64,000 nucleotides of DNA from Deinandra increscens subsp. villosa (lineage: Eukaryota > Streptophyta > Magnoliopsida > Asterales > Asteraceae), in the NCBI GenBank assembly GCA_039602395.1, contig JBCNJP010000017.1:6156738-6220737 (forward strand). Direction: 5' to 3'. The notes under the pieces were generated by a model. The model was given only the letters and a program-made list of their open reading frames with translations. It ran no database searches and was not told where the DNA came from. Below, piece after piece: positions 1 through 11,974 of this stretch. The translations under genes were made by a program, and so were the position numbers. Position 1 is the stretch's first letter, and each line of letters starts with the position of its first letter.

Positions 1-735
1 CTAGTAGTAATAAACTACAAAGGTGGTGGGTTTGAATATTTATTTTGGACCAAAACTTTTATAAAAATTTGTTGGGCTTTTATAAAATTTCCATGGGCTC
101 ACAACATTTATTTTTTTTAAAACGATTTGTAGTTGGGCCAAGGCCCAATTAAATGTTTAATGTGGATGGGCCGGTTTTAACCGGGTTAGGCTGGTTGGGC
201 CGTAACCGGTTGGGTCGGTTGGCTCGACTGGGCCGAGAGGGAGGGACCGGTTGGGCCGGTTTTTGGCCCAAAGTGATTCGGGTCGCAGGTCGGGTATCCG
301 GTTTAGGGGAAATACTCGGCGTGTCAAGACGAGTCTATGGTTAAGTTTTCGGGTTGATCCGGGTTGATTTGGGCTTATTGGGCTTACCGGGCCCAATAGG
401 TTGAAACGGGTTATATGTTTGGTTAACTCTTTACAATACAATGTTTTGATCACATTTTAAATCCATAAAATGTTTTAACAGTTTATATCAGTTTAGATAA
501 AATATAAAAAGTTAATTTTTATATTTAATTTCTTATTATTAAAGTTCCACATTTAATAATATGAGACTTTCGTACTTCACGGGTATGCAAACGCGGTATC
601 TAAATCAGTTAATCATTCGTCTAAAAACAGCTAATCATGCATCTTAAAACAGTAATTCACATAATTATCACGTAATGAAAGTCAACAAAAGTCAACGGAG
701 AAAGGGTTTGACCTGATTTTGGACCGGGTGTCACA
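1..735 (-). mobile_element. Probable LTR fragment of a gypsy-type retrotransposon
   Basis: There is no credible gene here. Read on the minus strand, the segment begins at 735 with TGTGACACCC, a common start of plant gypsy LTRs, followed by GTTGACTTT-type motifs, and it runs out of the window on the left. The boundary coincides with the abrupt loss of the copia gag sequence that follows on the plus strand, as expected if this element inserted into the copia element. The block around 160-400 is rich in GGTTGGGCC/CCGGTT motifs. The second LTR and target-site duplication are outside the window, so the assignment is tentative. Confidence 0.35.
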
Positions 736-3700
736 TTTAGGTCTAGACAATCAAGTAGTGGAAAGTCTAATAATGTGAATGTGGATAAACCTGATTTTCC
801 TTCTGCTGTATCCAGTCTTACATCAGAACAAGTTTCAAAGTTGTTGAGTCTGATAAATGAGAATCCTGCTGGTGATTCGAATTGTTCTCACATAGGAGGT
901 ATGTTTAGAAATTGCATCTCTTCTAGTGTGTTTATAAAACCTGTTTATAATTTTGTAAGTTCAAATAATGAACAAAGTGATTTTGGATGGATCATTGATT
1001 CAGGGGCAAATCAACATATGTTAATGACTGATAAAGATTTAATAAATGGAATTGATGTGAAGAATTATAATATTACTGTAAAACATCCAAATGGAACTAA
1101 TGCTAGAGTTACAAAAAATGGAGATTTAAAATTGTGTGATGAGATTGTTCTAACTGATGTTTTTATTGTCCCCGAATATTCTGTGAATCTCTTGTCTGTT
1201 CATAAACTTACAAAAGATAATAAGCTAAGGATTATATTTGATGAACATAAGTGTTATGTACAGGATTGGTTGGGCAAGAAAAACCTGGTGACTGGTAGTC
1301 AGGTTGATGGTCTGTACTTTTGTGGTGATACTTCTGGTTATGCTAAGGTGTGCTATAGTAGTGTCTTATCTTTGAATTTATGGCATGCAAGGCTAGGGCA
1401 TCCTTCCGAGCAAGTGTTAAATGTTTTAAAAAATAGTTTGGGTTTGAAATTTTCAAAGGCTGATTTACCTTGTGAAGTTTGTCATAAGGCTAAACAGCAT
1501 AGAAATCCTTTTCCTTTGAGTGATCATGTGTCCAAACAGCTAGGTGAATTAATACATCTTGATGTATGGGGACCTTATAGAGTCTCTAGTACAGAAGGGT
1601 TTAAGTATTTTCTAACTATTGTGGATGATTATAGTAGAGTTGTATGGATATATCTTTTAAAAGGAAAGGAAGAAGTTTTTGAAAATATAGAAACCTTTGT
1701 GTATTTTTTGAAAAATCAGTTCAAGAAAAATGTTAAAACACTTAGGAGTGACAATGGAACTGAATTTACTAATAATAATATGAAGGTGTTTTGTAAAAAA
1801 ATGGGGATAAACCATCAAATTTCTTGTGTTTACACTCCACAACAGAATGGTGTTGTGGAAAGAAAACATAGACATTTGCTGAATGTGTCTAGGGCTTTAA
1901 TGTTTCAAAGTGGTGTGCCTTTAAGAATATGGACTGAATGTGTGCTAACTGCTTCTTATCTTATAAACAGGACTCCATCTTTAGTTTTGAATGGTAGATC
2001 TCCTTATGAATTGGTGTATGGTTTTAAACCCTCTCTTAACCATCTTAGAGTTTTTGGCTGTCTTTGTTTTAGCACAGTTTTAAATGAAAAAGATAAATTT
2101 TCTAGTCATGCTGATAAATGTGTTTTGTTGGGTTATTCCAACCAAAAAAAAGGGTTACAAGCTTTGGAGTCTTGAAAAACATAAAATTCTGTTTTCAAGG
2201 GATGTAAAATTTTATGAAGATCTGTTTCCTTTTAAATTTGATAAAGGGTGATACTATACTTGAATCAGGTGCTAAACAGGTTGTAAAAGTCTTAATTTTT
2301 TTAAAGTTTTTGACAACCAAGATTCCAATGATGGTAAAATTCCCAATGATGAAGGGAGGGTAGCATCTTCTAGTGGTGAGTCTCAAGTTAGTTCTGGTTC
2401 TGAATCTGCTGAGCAGGTTGCTCATGGTGGTAGAGAATCAGATTCTAGATGTGAGGGTCCTAGTAGTGTTCATGGAGATAAGACACCTGTCCAATCTGAG
2501 GGTAATAATAATCCAGAAATTTATCCTACATCTTCAAGGAGATCCACTAGAAATTCTGTTATGCCTGTAAAATTAAAAGATTTTGTGCTTGATGGTAAAG
2601 TGAAATATGATTTTGAGAAAGTGGTAAATTACACTAAATTGTCTGCTGATGTTAAATGTTTTTCTGTGAGTATGAATAAACATGTTGAACCAAAAAAATT
2701 TAGGCAAGCTTCTACTGATCCGTTGTGGGTAACATCTATGAATGATGAAATGGAAGCACTTCATAGAAACAACACTTGGGTCTTGGTGGATCTTCCTAAG
2801 GGTAGGAAGACCATAGGGTGTAAATGGGTGTTTAAAGTAAAGTATAAGTCTAGTGGAGAGGTAGAGAGATATAAGGCAAGGTTAGTTGCTAAGGGTTATT
2901 CTCAAAAAGAGGGAATAGATTTTAAAGAGACATTTTCACCGGTGGTAAAAATGGTAACTATAAGATGTGTGCTTGCTATAGCTACTAATTTTGATTGGCC
3001 TTTAGCTCAACTAGACATAAATAATGCTTTTCTTTATGGACATCTTAATGAAGATGTGTATATGTCTTTGCCGGAAGGTTATTATTCTGAAAACGAAACA
3101 AAAGTGTGTAAGTTGTTGAAGTCTTTATAAGGTCTAAAACAAGCCCCTCGTATGTGGAATGAGAGGCTTGTATCTGTCTTAGTTAAAGGTGGTTTTGTTC
3201 AAAGTTTATGTGACTATTCTTTATTTGTAAAAAAACTGAATTCTACAATAGTTATTTTGCTAGTTTATGTCGATGATATTATCATAACTGGGAATGATGC
3301 TTCTGAAATTCAGAATGTTAAGCTTATTCTTGAACAAGAATTTAAAATAAAAGACTTGGGTGAACTCAAATATTTCTTAGGTATAGAAGTGATTAAATCT
3401 GCTAAAGGTTTGTGTCTTACTCAAAGAAAGTATTGTATGGAGTTAATCACTGAATTTGGTTTGTCTGGTGCAAAGCCGGTTAATACACCTATTGAGCAAA
3501 ACTATGTTCTTATGGCTGGTCTCAAAACTGAGTCAGAACAGAGTGTGAATGTTACTGAATTTAAAAAACTGATCGGTAAACTTATTTACTTGTCACATAC
3601 TAGGCCGAACATTAGTTATTCTGTGCAATATCTTAGTCAATATATGCATAAACCTAGCAAGTTTCATCTAAGTGTTGCTCTAAGGTTGTTAAGATATTTG

Positions 3701-4228
3701 AAGAAAAATCCTGGGCAGGGTATATTGTTCAAGAAAAGTGAGAGATTAAATTTGCAAGTGTACTCTGATTCTGATTGGGCTAAATGTCTTGAAACAAGAA
3801 AATCTGTAACAGGTTTTTGTGTGTTTCTTGGTAGTTGTTTAGTTTCTTGGAAGAGTAAGAAACAAAATATTGTTTCCAGATCCTCTGCAGAAGCAGAGTA
3901 TAGGGTTATGTGTTCTGCTGCTTGCGAGGCTATGTGGTTAGATAATATTTTAAGGGAGCTAAGTGTGTTTGTTGATAAACCTGTTCCGTTGTTTTGTGAT
4001 AATAATGCTGCAATTTCTATTGCAGAAAATCCGGTCTTTCATGACAGAACAAAGCATTTTGAGGTGGATTTATTTTTCTTAAGGGAAAAAATTCATAACA
4101 GTTTTCTAAAAACTTGTTATGTTTCTTCTGAAAAACAGTTAGCTGACATGTTTACAAAGGGTTTATTGGTAAATTTACATGCTGATATGTGTAAACAGTT
4201 GAATTTAGTTGATGAATTTGCTATTTGA
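736..4228 (+). pseudogene. Ty1/copia retrotransposon gag-pol, 5'-truncated and degenerate
   Basis: Polyprotein remnant of a copia element. Frame 1 (open from about 739, Met at 775, to 2150) carries the end of Gag, the protease active site DSGANQHM, the GAG-pre-integrase HHCC zinc finger (HARLGHP ... CEVCHKAK) and the integrase core with DVWGPY, RSDNGTEF and VVERKH, giving the D,D,E triad. The frame is lost at an A8 run (2144-2151). After a decayed linker, reverse transcriptase resumes from about 2285 and contains an in-frame TAA at 3128-3130, where the family has a Tyr in the SLYGLKQAP motif. The same frame then continues through the YVDD active site (about 3268) to RNase H (SDSDWA, SAEAEY), ending at 4228. 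Copia order PR-INT-RT-RH is preserved. Most of gag, the primer-binding site and the 5' LTR are missing, so the copy is not autonomous. Confidence 0.93.
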
Positions 4229-4231
4229 ATT

Positions 4232-4240
4232 AAGGGGGGG
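4232..4240 (+). other. Polypurine tract of the copia element
   Basis: AAGGGGGGG lies three bases after the pol stop codon and directly before a TG-starting LTR, the position expected for the plus-strand primer of a copia element. Confidence 0.75.
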
Positions 4241-4677
4241 TGTAAAAAATATAGTAAGTTTTTATCTTTAATTCATTAGCAAATTAATTCTGTCTGAGAT
4301 TTATTTTTATTTTTTGTGTTTTTTGTATGTGAGCTTGCTGGGCTGGATTGCTGCTGCTGAGGTTGGGCTTGCTGGCTTGCTGGGCTTGGAAGAGCTTGGG
4401 CTTGGGTCTCTTGTTTAATCGGTGCAACTGGTGAATTGCTGGTATATAAAAGGGCAATATATCGCTTGGTTAGGGTTGGAGAATACTCGAGAGAGCGGCT
4501 GGAGATTTGTTACCGTGTGTTAGGGTTTTGTTCTCGCTGAGTTTTTCATCTCTTGCTGCTGTTCTTCATCGATAGATTTGATTAGTGATTCATCTATTTG
4601 ATGAATCAATTGTCTTAGTTTGTCTAGATTGTTCTTCTTGTTTGATTTTTCTGTAAGTTGTAAATTTCCGATTTGCA
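4241..4677 (+). repeat. 3' LTR of the copia element
   Basis: The LTR starts TGTAAAAAATATAG immediately after the polypurine tract. It contains a TATA box (TATATAAA, 4443-4450) followed by a transcribed-leader-like stretch. The right edge is placed at TTTGCA (4677) because it is a plausible CA end, but with no 5' LTR for comparison the end is uncertain. Confidence 0.55.
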
Positions 4678-6182
4678 TGGGGCTTTAGCCGGACAACATG
4701 ACTTCTGAAATAAATCGAAATGTGCTCAAATATTTTTTTTCCTTATAGTAAGAAGAAACGCAACAACGATTAAGTTGTTTATATTGTTTTCTTGTAGTAA
4801 TAAGAAACGCAACAACGATTAAGTTGTTTGACGATCTGGAAGCTTGTGATTTACCACATTTAGAAGTCATTTAAGAACTTAGAGTGGTTTTTAAATTTGA
4901 GATATTAGAGAGTGTTTTTTTTAATGTTGTGATTCAACAAAAACATCCAATACATATTTATACTAGTACATGGGCCAAAGTGGTTAGAAATTAAAAAATA
5001 TATTTATAACAGGTATATGACCGTTTAGTAACAGTCAAAACATCCCCAGTCATATCCAATGACTAGAATCGGTTTTACAAACCGGTTCCGGATCAAATAC
5101 CCAAACCGATTCCAAATTGTCGGTTCCTACTCAAACCGAACCCGAACCGGCTCCACATTAAACTAGTTCCTTGATATGGCCCAAGAGCAGCAGCCCAATG
5201 AACCACTAATCAACAGTCCAGTAAGGCCCAAGAGAAATGTCTCCAAGCCCAAAAGACTTGCTGACTATAAATCTGTTCAACAAACTTGTTCCTTAATTCA
5301 TGTTACATTTCTTCCATGTTCTATTTTTAGTTACTGTCTTGTTTTTAGTATTTAAGACACTTTGAGTTGGAATAAAAAATTAAGAAGAAAATCGTCTCAA
5401 GCTTTGTTTGTCTCTATCTAAATATATTTTTTTTTTTGGAGCTTAACCCACTCTTCAGGTTCATATCATTCATACTCAAACCGTTCCTACTCAAACAGGA
5501 CCGTCTGCACCTTAAACTAGTACTTTTTTTTTATAATTTTAAACCAATTGTGGTTGACAAAGATATTCATATGAACACCTCTAGATAGTGGCGAAGCTTG
5601 AAAGAAAACCTTACGGGTGCGATAAGTCACGGGGCCAAAAAAAGTTTTTATTGCTATGTATATGCTATATGTTCGGGTCGGCGATCCGATTCGGACCGAG
5701 TCGTTGTGTAGATATCCAAACATTTTAAACACAAAGGTAATCTAATGAAATATAAAATAATTACCATCGGTGTGCAGATATCCAAGCATTTTAAATACAG
5801 TTATACGCTTCATCATTTGTCACGTCTCAGGAATAATCTAATATGAGGTAACGCAAAGGTACGATCTCGATAAACAATGTGGAGTTGACCAAATATTGAT
5901 AATTATGTTTAACTTTAGTATTTAAACTTTCAAAACCTAAAATTACATTGTACAATTTACATGATGATAATAAGATTGGAACGCATCTCGAATCAACATT
6001 GTGAAGCGTGAGTTGTCAAAGTGATCAAATTACAAAATTTCTTTAATACCAAATTGTGTTATCGTCTCATCAAACGATTCTTGACGTTAAAATTTTACAT
6101 ACCTCCATCAATTGACATTTGTCCTTTATCATAAATCAGGTTAGTTTTAAGTTTTAACTATGCTTTTAAATGGGCTTTTTGG
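4678..6182. other. Intergenic, no gene seen
   Basis: I see no protein-coding gene. There are scattered repeat-like pieces: a CCGGTT/AACCGG-rich patch near 5060-5160, a GGCCCAA-rich patch near 5180-5260, and a fragment near 5585-5640 (GTGGCGAAGCTTGA) resembling hAT-type termini. A 71-codon open frame on the minus strand at 5517-5732 overlaps that fragment and has no recognisable domain. Confidence 0.6.
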
Positions 6183-6495
6183 CAGGGGCGGAGCTATTTG
6201 AAGGGCAGGGGTAGCGCCCGCTACCCGTAAACTTTTACTGCGATGTGTAATTTTTTTGGTTTTCGGTATTTCGCTACCCGTAAAACGAATTTTTCGCTAC
6301 CCCTGAAACGAATTTTCCACTACCCCTCAAATAAATTTTATGGTTTTTAGTTAGATCCTGACTTAAAAATATGATCAAAAGCCTGCTAATTACCTAATTT
6401 TTTTCGGGGGCGCTGCCCCCGAAATCCCGTTATTTCCGACAAATATATTTTTTTTTAACGCTACCCCTGATATTTTTTTTCTGGATTTGCCCATG
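6183..6495. mobile_element. hAT-type MITE (313 bp)
   Basis: Non-autonomous DNA transposon. The left end reads CAGGGGCGGAGC and the right end, reverse-complemented, reads CATGGGCAAATCC, an imperfect hAT-like terminal inverted repeat. Sub-terminal CAGGGGTAGCG motifs are also inverted at each side. The flanks CTTTTTGG (6175-6182) and CTTTATAG (6496-6503) agree at six of eight positions, consistent with an aged 8-bp target-site duplication. There is no coding capacity. It lies about 90 bp upstream of the putative TATA box of the downstream RING-H2 gene. Confidence 0.7.
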
Positions 6496-6587
6496 CTTTA
6501 TAGCCCATTTGGTTAGTGTAGTCAAAAGCCCAAATAGTGATTTTTGGCCCATTGGTTCAAAATCTTTAAATCCAAGTACACCGTTTC

Positions 6588-6595
6588 TATAAATA
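6588..6595 (+). promoter_or_regulatory. Candidate TATA box of the RING-H2 gene
   Basis: TATAAATA within CTATAAATAGC, followed about 30 bp later by a pyrimidine-rich stretch. An inverted CCAAT motif (ATTGG) lies about 40 bp upstream. It would give a leader of roughly 590 nt before the ATG at 7210, long but possible, perhaps with a leader intron. This is inference from sequence only. Confidence 0.4.
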
Positions 6596-7141
6596 GCTAG
6601 ACTTTCTTCCATCTTTCCTGATTTCAATCATCGTCAAATTACAAAATGATCCCTGCAATCCTACCTCCCTGTTGCCACCTATCTCATGGGCCTAATTAAG
6701 ATTTCTTTTTGGAAGTTTCGAGGTATGATTCACACAAACACACGCACGCACGCCCACCCAATATAGAGGGGGAATTTCATTAAAATCCCCTTTCCATTTC
6801 TCACTCAAAAACCCTTCAATTTTTTCAAGATTTCTTGAACCACAACAGTTATCATTTAATCTACTCATGAAGAAAGTGTTCTAAAAGTGTTTTGTGATGT
6901 GGGTAAGCTCAAAGTCTTGATTTTTATGTTTACAAGTCCCAAATTTGGCTTTCAATTTCAAGATCTGGGTGTGATTTCATTAAATCTTTAAATATTTCAA
7001 GTGGGTTTCTTGTAATTTCAACTAATCCGTGTTTGAATTGCTTGTTTATTGATCCAAGAGCACGCCAATCAATTAAAAATCCTTTCTTGACAGTTCACAC
7101 CCTTGAAATACACACACATAAGTTTTCTCCAAGAAAACTCT

Positions 7142-7177
7142 CCTGAAGTTCCTGAAGTTCCTGAAGTTCCTGAAGTT
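7142..7177 (+). repeat. Four tandem copies of a 9-bp unit in the RING-H2 gene leader
   Basis: CCTGAAGTT is repeated four times without change, 33 bp before the start codon. Because the period is a multiple of three, it yields short repetitive open frames on both strands. These have no other support and are not annotated as genes. Confidence 0.9.
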
Positions 7178-7209
7178 GATGATTCTTGTAGCATTTCATA
7201 TCTACTAAC

Positions 7210-8274
7210 ATGCGCCGGATCAAAATCAAACCCCTCATCAAGCAAAGTCTTTCTTCTGGTGAAAATAAACCTAACCCAAGTATAAATTTTGCTAGAACCA
7301 TTGTAATTGTGCTGGGAGTTGTGCTTTTCATCTGTGTTTTACTTCATTTTCTTGTAAGATATCTCATAAAGAAGAAGAAAAGACCATCACTTTCTGGTCT
7401 ACAGTCTTCAAGATTTCAAGAAACTAGTGATAATACAGATGCTGTGGCTGTTGCTTATGAGAGACAACTTCAACAGCTTTTCAATTTACATGATTCTGGC
7501 TTAGATCAAGCTTTCATAGATGCCCTCCCAGTCTTTCTTTACAAAGAGTTAATGGGGTTACAAGAGCCTTTTGATTGTGCTGTTTGCTTATGTGAATTCT
7601 CAGAACATGATAAGCTCAGGCTGCTCCCTTTATGCAGCCATGCTTTTCACATTCATTGTATAGACACTTGGTTGCTATCAAATTCAACTTGTCCTTTATG
7701 CAGAGGAACCCTTTTCAACCCTGAAACAGATGGTCCAGTTTTTGACTTCCAGTTTGATGATGCAATAGAAGAAGATGATCATGTGAATCATGTTGGGGTT
7801 TCTGGTAATTTCAAGCAATCTGGAGGGGGGGTTGAGAAGAGGGTGTTTCCAGTTAGGCTTGGCAAGTTTAGAGCCACAAATGGTGGTGATAAAAGAGAAG
7901 AAAAAGAAGTGGGTGAGACTAGCAACAATAATCTTGATGCAAGAAGGTGTTTTTCAATGGGATCTTATGAGTATGTGGTTGGGAAGTCAGAGTTGCAAGT
8001 GGTATTTTGCCCAAACAGGGGTAATATTGGAAAAAAAGATTTGGGGATTGAGAAAGATATGGGGAATAGCTTTGCTGATGATGGTAATGATGGAAAGAAA
8101 ATTAGTAGTAGAAGCAAAGGTGAAAGCTTTTCAATTTCCAAGATTTGGCTATGGTCAAAGAAAGATCATCATAAACTTCAAGATTCATCAAGTATTCATA
8201 CCCATATGGTTAATTCCTATACTAATGTAAGTTCACCATCAACATATTCAAATGCTAGTAAGTTTCCTCATTAG
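7210..8274 (+). CDS. RING-H2 finger protein, ATL family E3 ubiquitin ligase (ATL13/ATL46/ATL47-like)
   Basis: Intact intronless gene of 354 aa. The start is the first ATG after an in-frame TAG at 7189. ATL proteins are membrane-anchored E3 ligases that recruit an E2 and ubiquitinate target proteins. Order seen: basic N-terminus; one hydrophobic membrane segment (about residues 29-53) followed by KKKK; the ATL signature GLD (97-99) within GLDQAFIDALP; then the RING-H2 finger with zinc ligands C123, C126, C142, H144, H147, C150, C161, C164 and the conserved W154 used for E2 contact. The C-terminal half is Ser/Asn-rich and low in complexity, as in long ATLs. The region from the GLD motif through the RING matches my memory of the Arabidopsis ATL13/46/47 group. 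The exact orthologue and substrates cannot be told from sequence. Confidence 0.93.
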   Translation: MRRIKIKPLIKQSLSSGENKPNPSINFARTIVIVLGVVLFICVLLHFLVRYLIKKKKRPSLSGLQSSRFQETSDNTDAVAVAYERQLQQLFNLHDSGLDQAFIDALPVFLYKELMGLQEPFDCAVCLCEFSEHDKLRLLPLCSHAFHIHCIDTWLLSNSTCPLCRGTLFNPETDGPVFDFQFDDAIEEDDHVNHVGVSGNFKQSGGGVEKRVFPVRLGKFRATNGGDKREEKEVGETSNNNLDARRCFSMGSYEYVVGKSELQVVFCPNRGNIGKKDLGIEKDMGNSFADDGNDGKKISSRSKGESFSISKIWLWSKKDHHKLQDSSSIHTHMVNSYTNVSSPSTYSNASKFPH

Positions 8275-10058
8275 TGTAGGTCATTGCTAGTTCTTATCAA
8301 AAAGTTACTTGTACATCAAGCAGAGAGAGTTGTACACTGGTTTGAATATGAAAATATGAGCAGCTAGGTAACCAACCATTATCAATCGTTCTTGAAGCTT
8401 TCAAATCCTTTTCTTTTTACCTTTTTACTTGTGATTTGGTGTGTGGAAGTGAATGATTTTGTATCTTTATGTGACTTGCTTTATTGAAGATGACAAAATG
8501 TACACACTTTTATGTTGGTTTAGGAATTTGATTCATTTTCCCTCCCAAAAACTTGTGAATATGATTTTTTTTTAAAGGGAAATTGAATGAGGAGCTTAAA
8601 ATCCTTTGTTTTTTCATGTTGTTGTTTTTGTTTTTGTTAAGGAGTCGTTCTAGAATCACCTTTACTTGAATCAGGGGTGTACATTTAACTTTAATATATG
8701 GTATTGTAATGTGATGAACTATTGATGTAATTTCCGGTCTACTTTTTGATTTGATAGTCATGTGTTAATAAATTTTGTTGGCCGTTCAAAAAAAAAACGG
8801 AGATTAATTTAATTATATTAGTTAAATTTGTCAAATTAGTATATTGCATGATTCGAACCCACAACTTGTGAAGGAAGTACATGATTAATAATCTTGATTG
8901 GGGACTCTTGAACATGACCTAGAGTATGCTATTTTGGTTCAAATTTTTGTTTATTTTTAATACTCCTAAATTACTTTTTATTTTCGAACACATGACTTAA
9001 ACTTTAACCTCAAAAGAGAGACACCATTATGTATATAATACTATTAAATTACCAATCTTTGACCGTTTTTAGAAAGTCTTTAATCGTATATATATACTTG
9101 GTACTTGAAAACCAGTCAAAGACCAACCCATGAATGGTTCTTGTTATTTTAACGGTAAAATTACCACCAGTCATGTACTTTTTTATGATTTGAATGTATA
9201 AACTTTTAGTTGACAAACCATCATTTTAACATCAAGCTATCTTTTTGAGGACACCCTTGAATGGTTCTTGACCACTCATTATGAATGTGCCACTCATCAT
9301 CGCGGGATGATGTATTCTTGATGGTCTTATAATTTCGTATTGAAATATGTAAATCTTAATTTGATATATGTAGAATTTTATCAAAGTGAAAACACATCAA
9401 AAAGATGTGGGCTTTTTGACATTTTCAGAGTTTGATGGTGTGCTCAAAACATTTTGCAAATTTTAGTGATCTAATTTGTATATTCTCTTTATTTTTAAAA
9501 TACGATGATACCAAAAAACTGCTAGCTCAATGGTATTCATGATGTCGTTCAGTGTTTCACTCCCTCATCATTTAAAAAAAATATCAATGACAAATCCATG
9601 ACATCAAAGTAGAAGATTTTGTGAAGAATACGATCGATTAGTAAATCTAAGAAAAAGATGTAGTTGAGAAAAACAAAATGGTTATATTTGGACAATGATT
9701 ATATTTTGTCCAAGGTCTTTTGTTTTAGAATCATGTGATATTGATGAGAATTTGAGTACTTGATATTTAATAAGTAAAATTATAAACTATTTATCAATAT
9801 TTTTTTAGTAAACAATAAAAACAAATTGTGATTTGAATGCTTATTTTACTTTTTTAATAAGTGGACAAAATTTTCTTTTATAAATTTGATTACCATAATT
9901 ATCTTTAAATACAAAAAAATAATATTAATAATAAAAAACTAATTATGTGAACAATGAACTAATTATCTTAGGATCTCTCGTTATGTAGTGGAGTGGATAT
10001 CTCTTTACCTTTCAGTGTGGAGACTAAGGGTTCAAATCTCACATGACACAAAAAAAAA
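8275..10058. other. 3' flank of RING-H2 gene and intergenic; tRNA-like SINE trace
   Basis: No gene is seen. The first part is probable 3' UTR. Around 8850 and at 9975-10050 there are tRNA-like traces (GATTCGAACCC; GGGTTCAAATCTCACATG followed by a short A-run), of the kind left by tRNA-derived SINEs. They cannot fold into a complete tRNA by eye. Confidence 0.45.
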
Positions 10059-11974
10059 ATTTCCTACTGTAATAAACAATTACAATTGTTAACACATGTC
10101 AACACTAGATTAATTCTTACCAAAGTTTTCCCTCCTAAATCTACTACCTAATAAATTCTTTTTTATTAAAAAATTTATCCTATTTTATAATCATGATAAA
10201 TTTTTATCTATTTACATTTATGGAATTTTGACAATCATATGTTAATTTACATCTTATTTTTATTTAAAAGTAAAGTTATAATTCATAATATGGTATTGGT
10301 GACTTTACTCTCTTTATAAAAAATATATATTTAGGACATGTCTGTACTTGTATATTAGAAAAATGCAAGATAAACTTGATCATGTTTAAAAAACAATCAA
10401 ACCCTCAATAGCGACTAACTTGAATTATGAATTGACAAACTTGAGACTTTAGGTCTGTATAAAAAGTTAGATGAGTATAAAGTTTTATCAAAATTATAAT
10501 GAGCACATTATAAGTGTTGAGTATAAAATTTAAATTATAATCAAAAGATTATAATGTTGTTATCAATAAAAAATGTTATGTTGATATATATTAGAAAACT
10601 TACAATTGTATTAAGCGCGATGTCTAAAATTTCCAAATTGGATGAACATGGCTCATTTGATATAGTAGGAAAAACTATTTAATATTGTATATTATAAACA
10701 TGATTTTTATCGCTTATGAATTTCTCTATAAATAGTATCACCCACAACGCAACGCTGATTGAATTTGTAAAATAGTATTAGGTATTCGTTAATTAAAATA
10801 TTAAATATGATTTGCTCAATTATATTTGAAAACACACTAAATACATGTTTATTGGTATTTTATAAGTTTCTAAATATTTTTTAAAATGAAAATAACAGTT
10901 TAAATTATTTCTATATAAAAATAAGATGTAAATTAATATATGATTGTCATAATTCCATAAATATAAATAGATAAAATATATCATGATTATAAAATAGGAT
11001 ATAATTTCCAATAAAAAAGAATTAATTAGGGAATAGATTTGGGAGGGAAAACTTTTGTGAGAATTAACCTAGTGTTGACATGTGTCACCAATTGTAATTG
11101 TTTATTAGAGTAGGAAGATTTTATCCTATTTTATAATCATGATAAATTTTTATCTATTTACATTTATGGAATTTTGACAATCATATGTTAATTTACATCT
11201 TATTTTTATTTAAAAGTAATTTTAAAACTATTATTATTTTCATTTTAAAAAATATTTAGAAACTTATAAAATACCAATAAGCACTTATTTAGTGTGTTTT
11301 CAAATATAATTGAGCAAATTATATTTAATATTTTAATTAATGAGTACCTAATAATATTTTACAAATTTAATCAGCGTTGTGTTGTGAGTGATACTATTTA
11401 TAGAAAAATTGATAAGCGATAATAATCATGTTCATAATATCTAATATTAAATAATTTTTTCCTACCATATCAAATGAGCCATTTTCATCCAATTTGAAAA
11501 TTTTAGACATCGCGACTAATACAATTGTAAGTTTTCTGATGTATATCAACATAACATTTTTTATTGGTAACATTATAATCTTCTGATTATAATTTAGATT
11601 TTATACTCAACAATTAGAATGTGCGCATTATAATTTTGATAAAACTTAAAACTTTATACTCATCTAACTTTATATACAGACTTACAGTCTCAAGTTTGTC
11701 AATTCATAATTCATGTTAGTCGCTATTGAGAGTTTGATTGTTATTTAAACATAATCACGTTTATCTTGCATTTTTCAAATATACAAGTAGAGACATGCCC
11801 TAAATATTTTTTTTTGATAAAGAGGGTCACCAATACCATATTATGAATTATAACTTTAGTTTTTTTTATCTAATGTAATACGTTATTCTGTTAATAAGAA
11901 GAGTATGCATAAATTATCCATTATATCTATTTTTTTAATGATTCAACCCGTCTAACATACGGGTTCTATCCTAG
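10059..11974 (+). mobile_element. Composite Helitron with internal inverted copy (fold-back)
   Basis: The right end has the Helitron 3' signature: a hairpin AACCCGT...ACGGGTT (11945-11965) followed by CTAG (11971-11974) and a T in the flank. The left end (about 10059, TTTCCTACTGTAATAAAC) matches the family 5' end. Inside, 10272-11118 is the same family in reverse, ending in the family 5' terminus (TAGGAAGA then T), and 11119-11974 is again forward. Sequence 10272-10996 is therefore the reverse complement of about 11125-11866, and 10059-10271 is the reverse complement of about 10915-11118. No Rep/helicase coding sequence is present, so the element is non-autonomous. Exact inner junctions are approximate. 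Confidence 0.65.

Noticed and set aside
7103..7331. Overlapping open frames on both strands with repeating PEV/LQE residues upstream of the RING-H2 gene
   Set aside because: They are by-products of a four-fold 9-bp repeat in the leader; no domain or independent support.
9975..10050. tRNA-like sequence with GGGTTCAAATC
   Set aside because: A full cloverleaf cannot be formed by eye; treated as a SINE trace rather than a tRNA gene.
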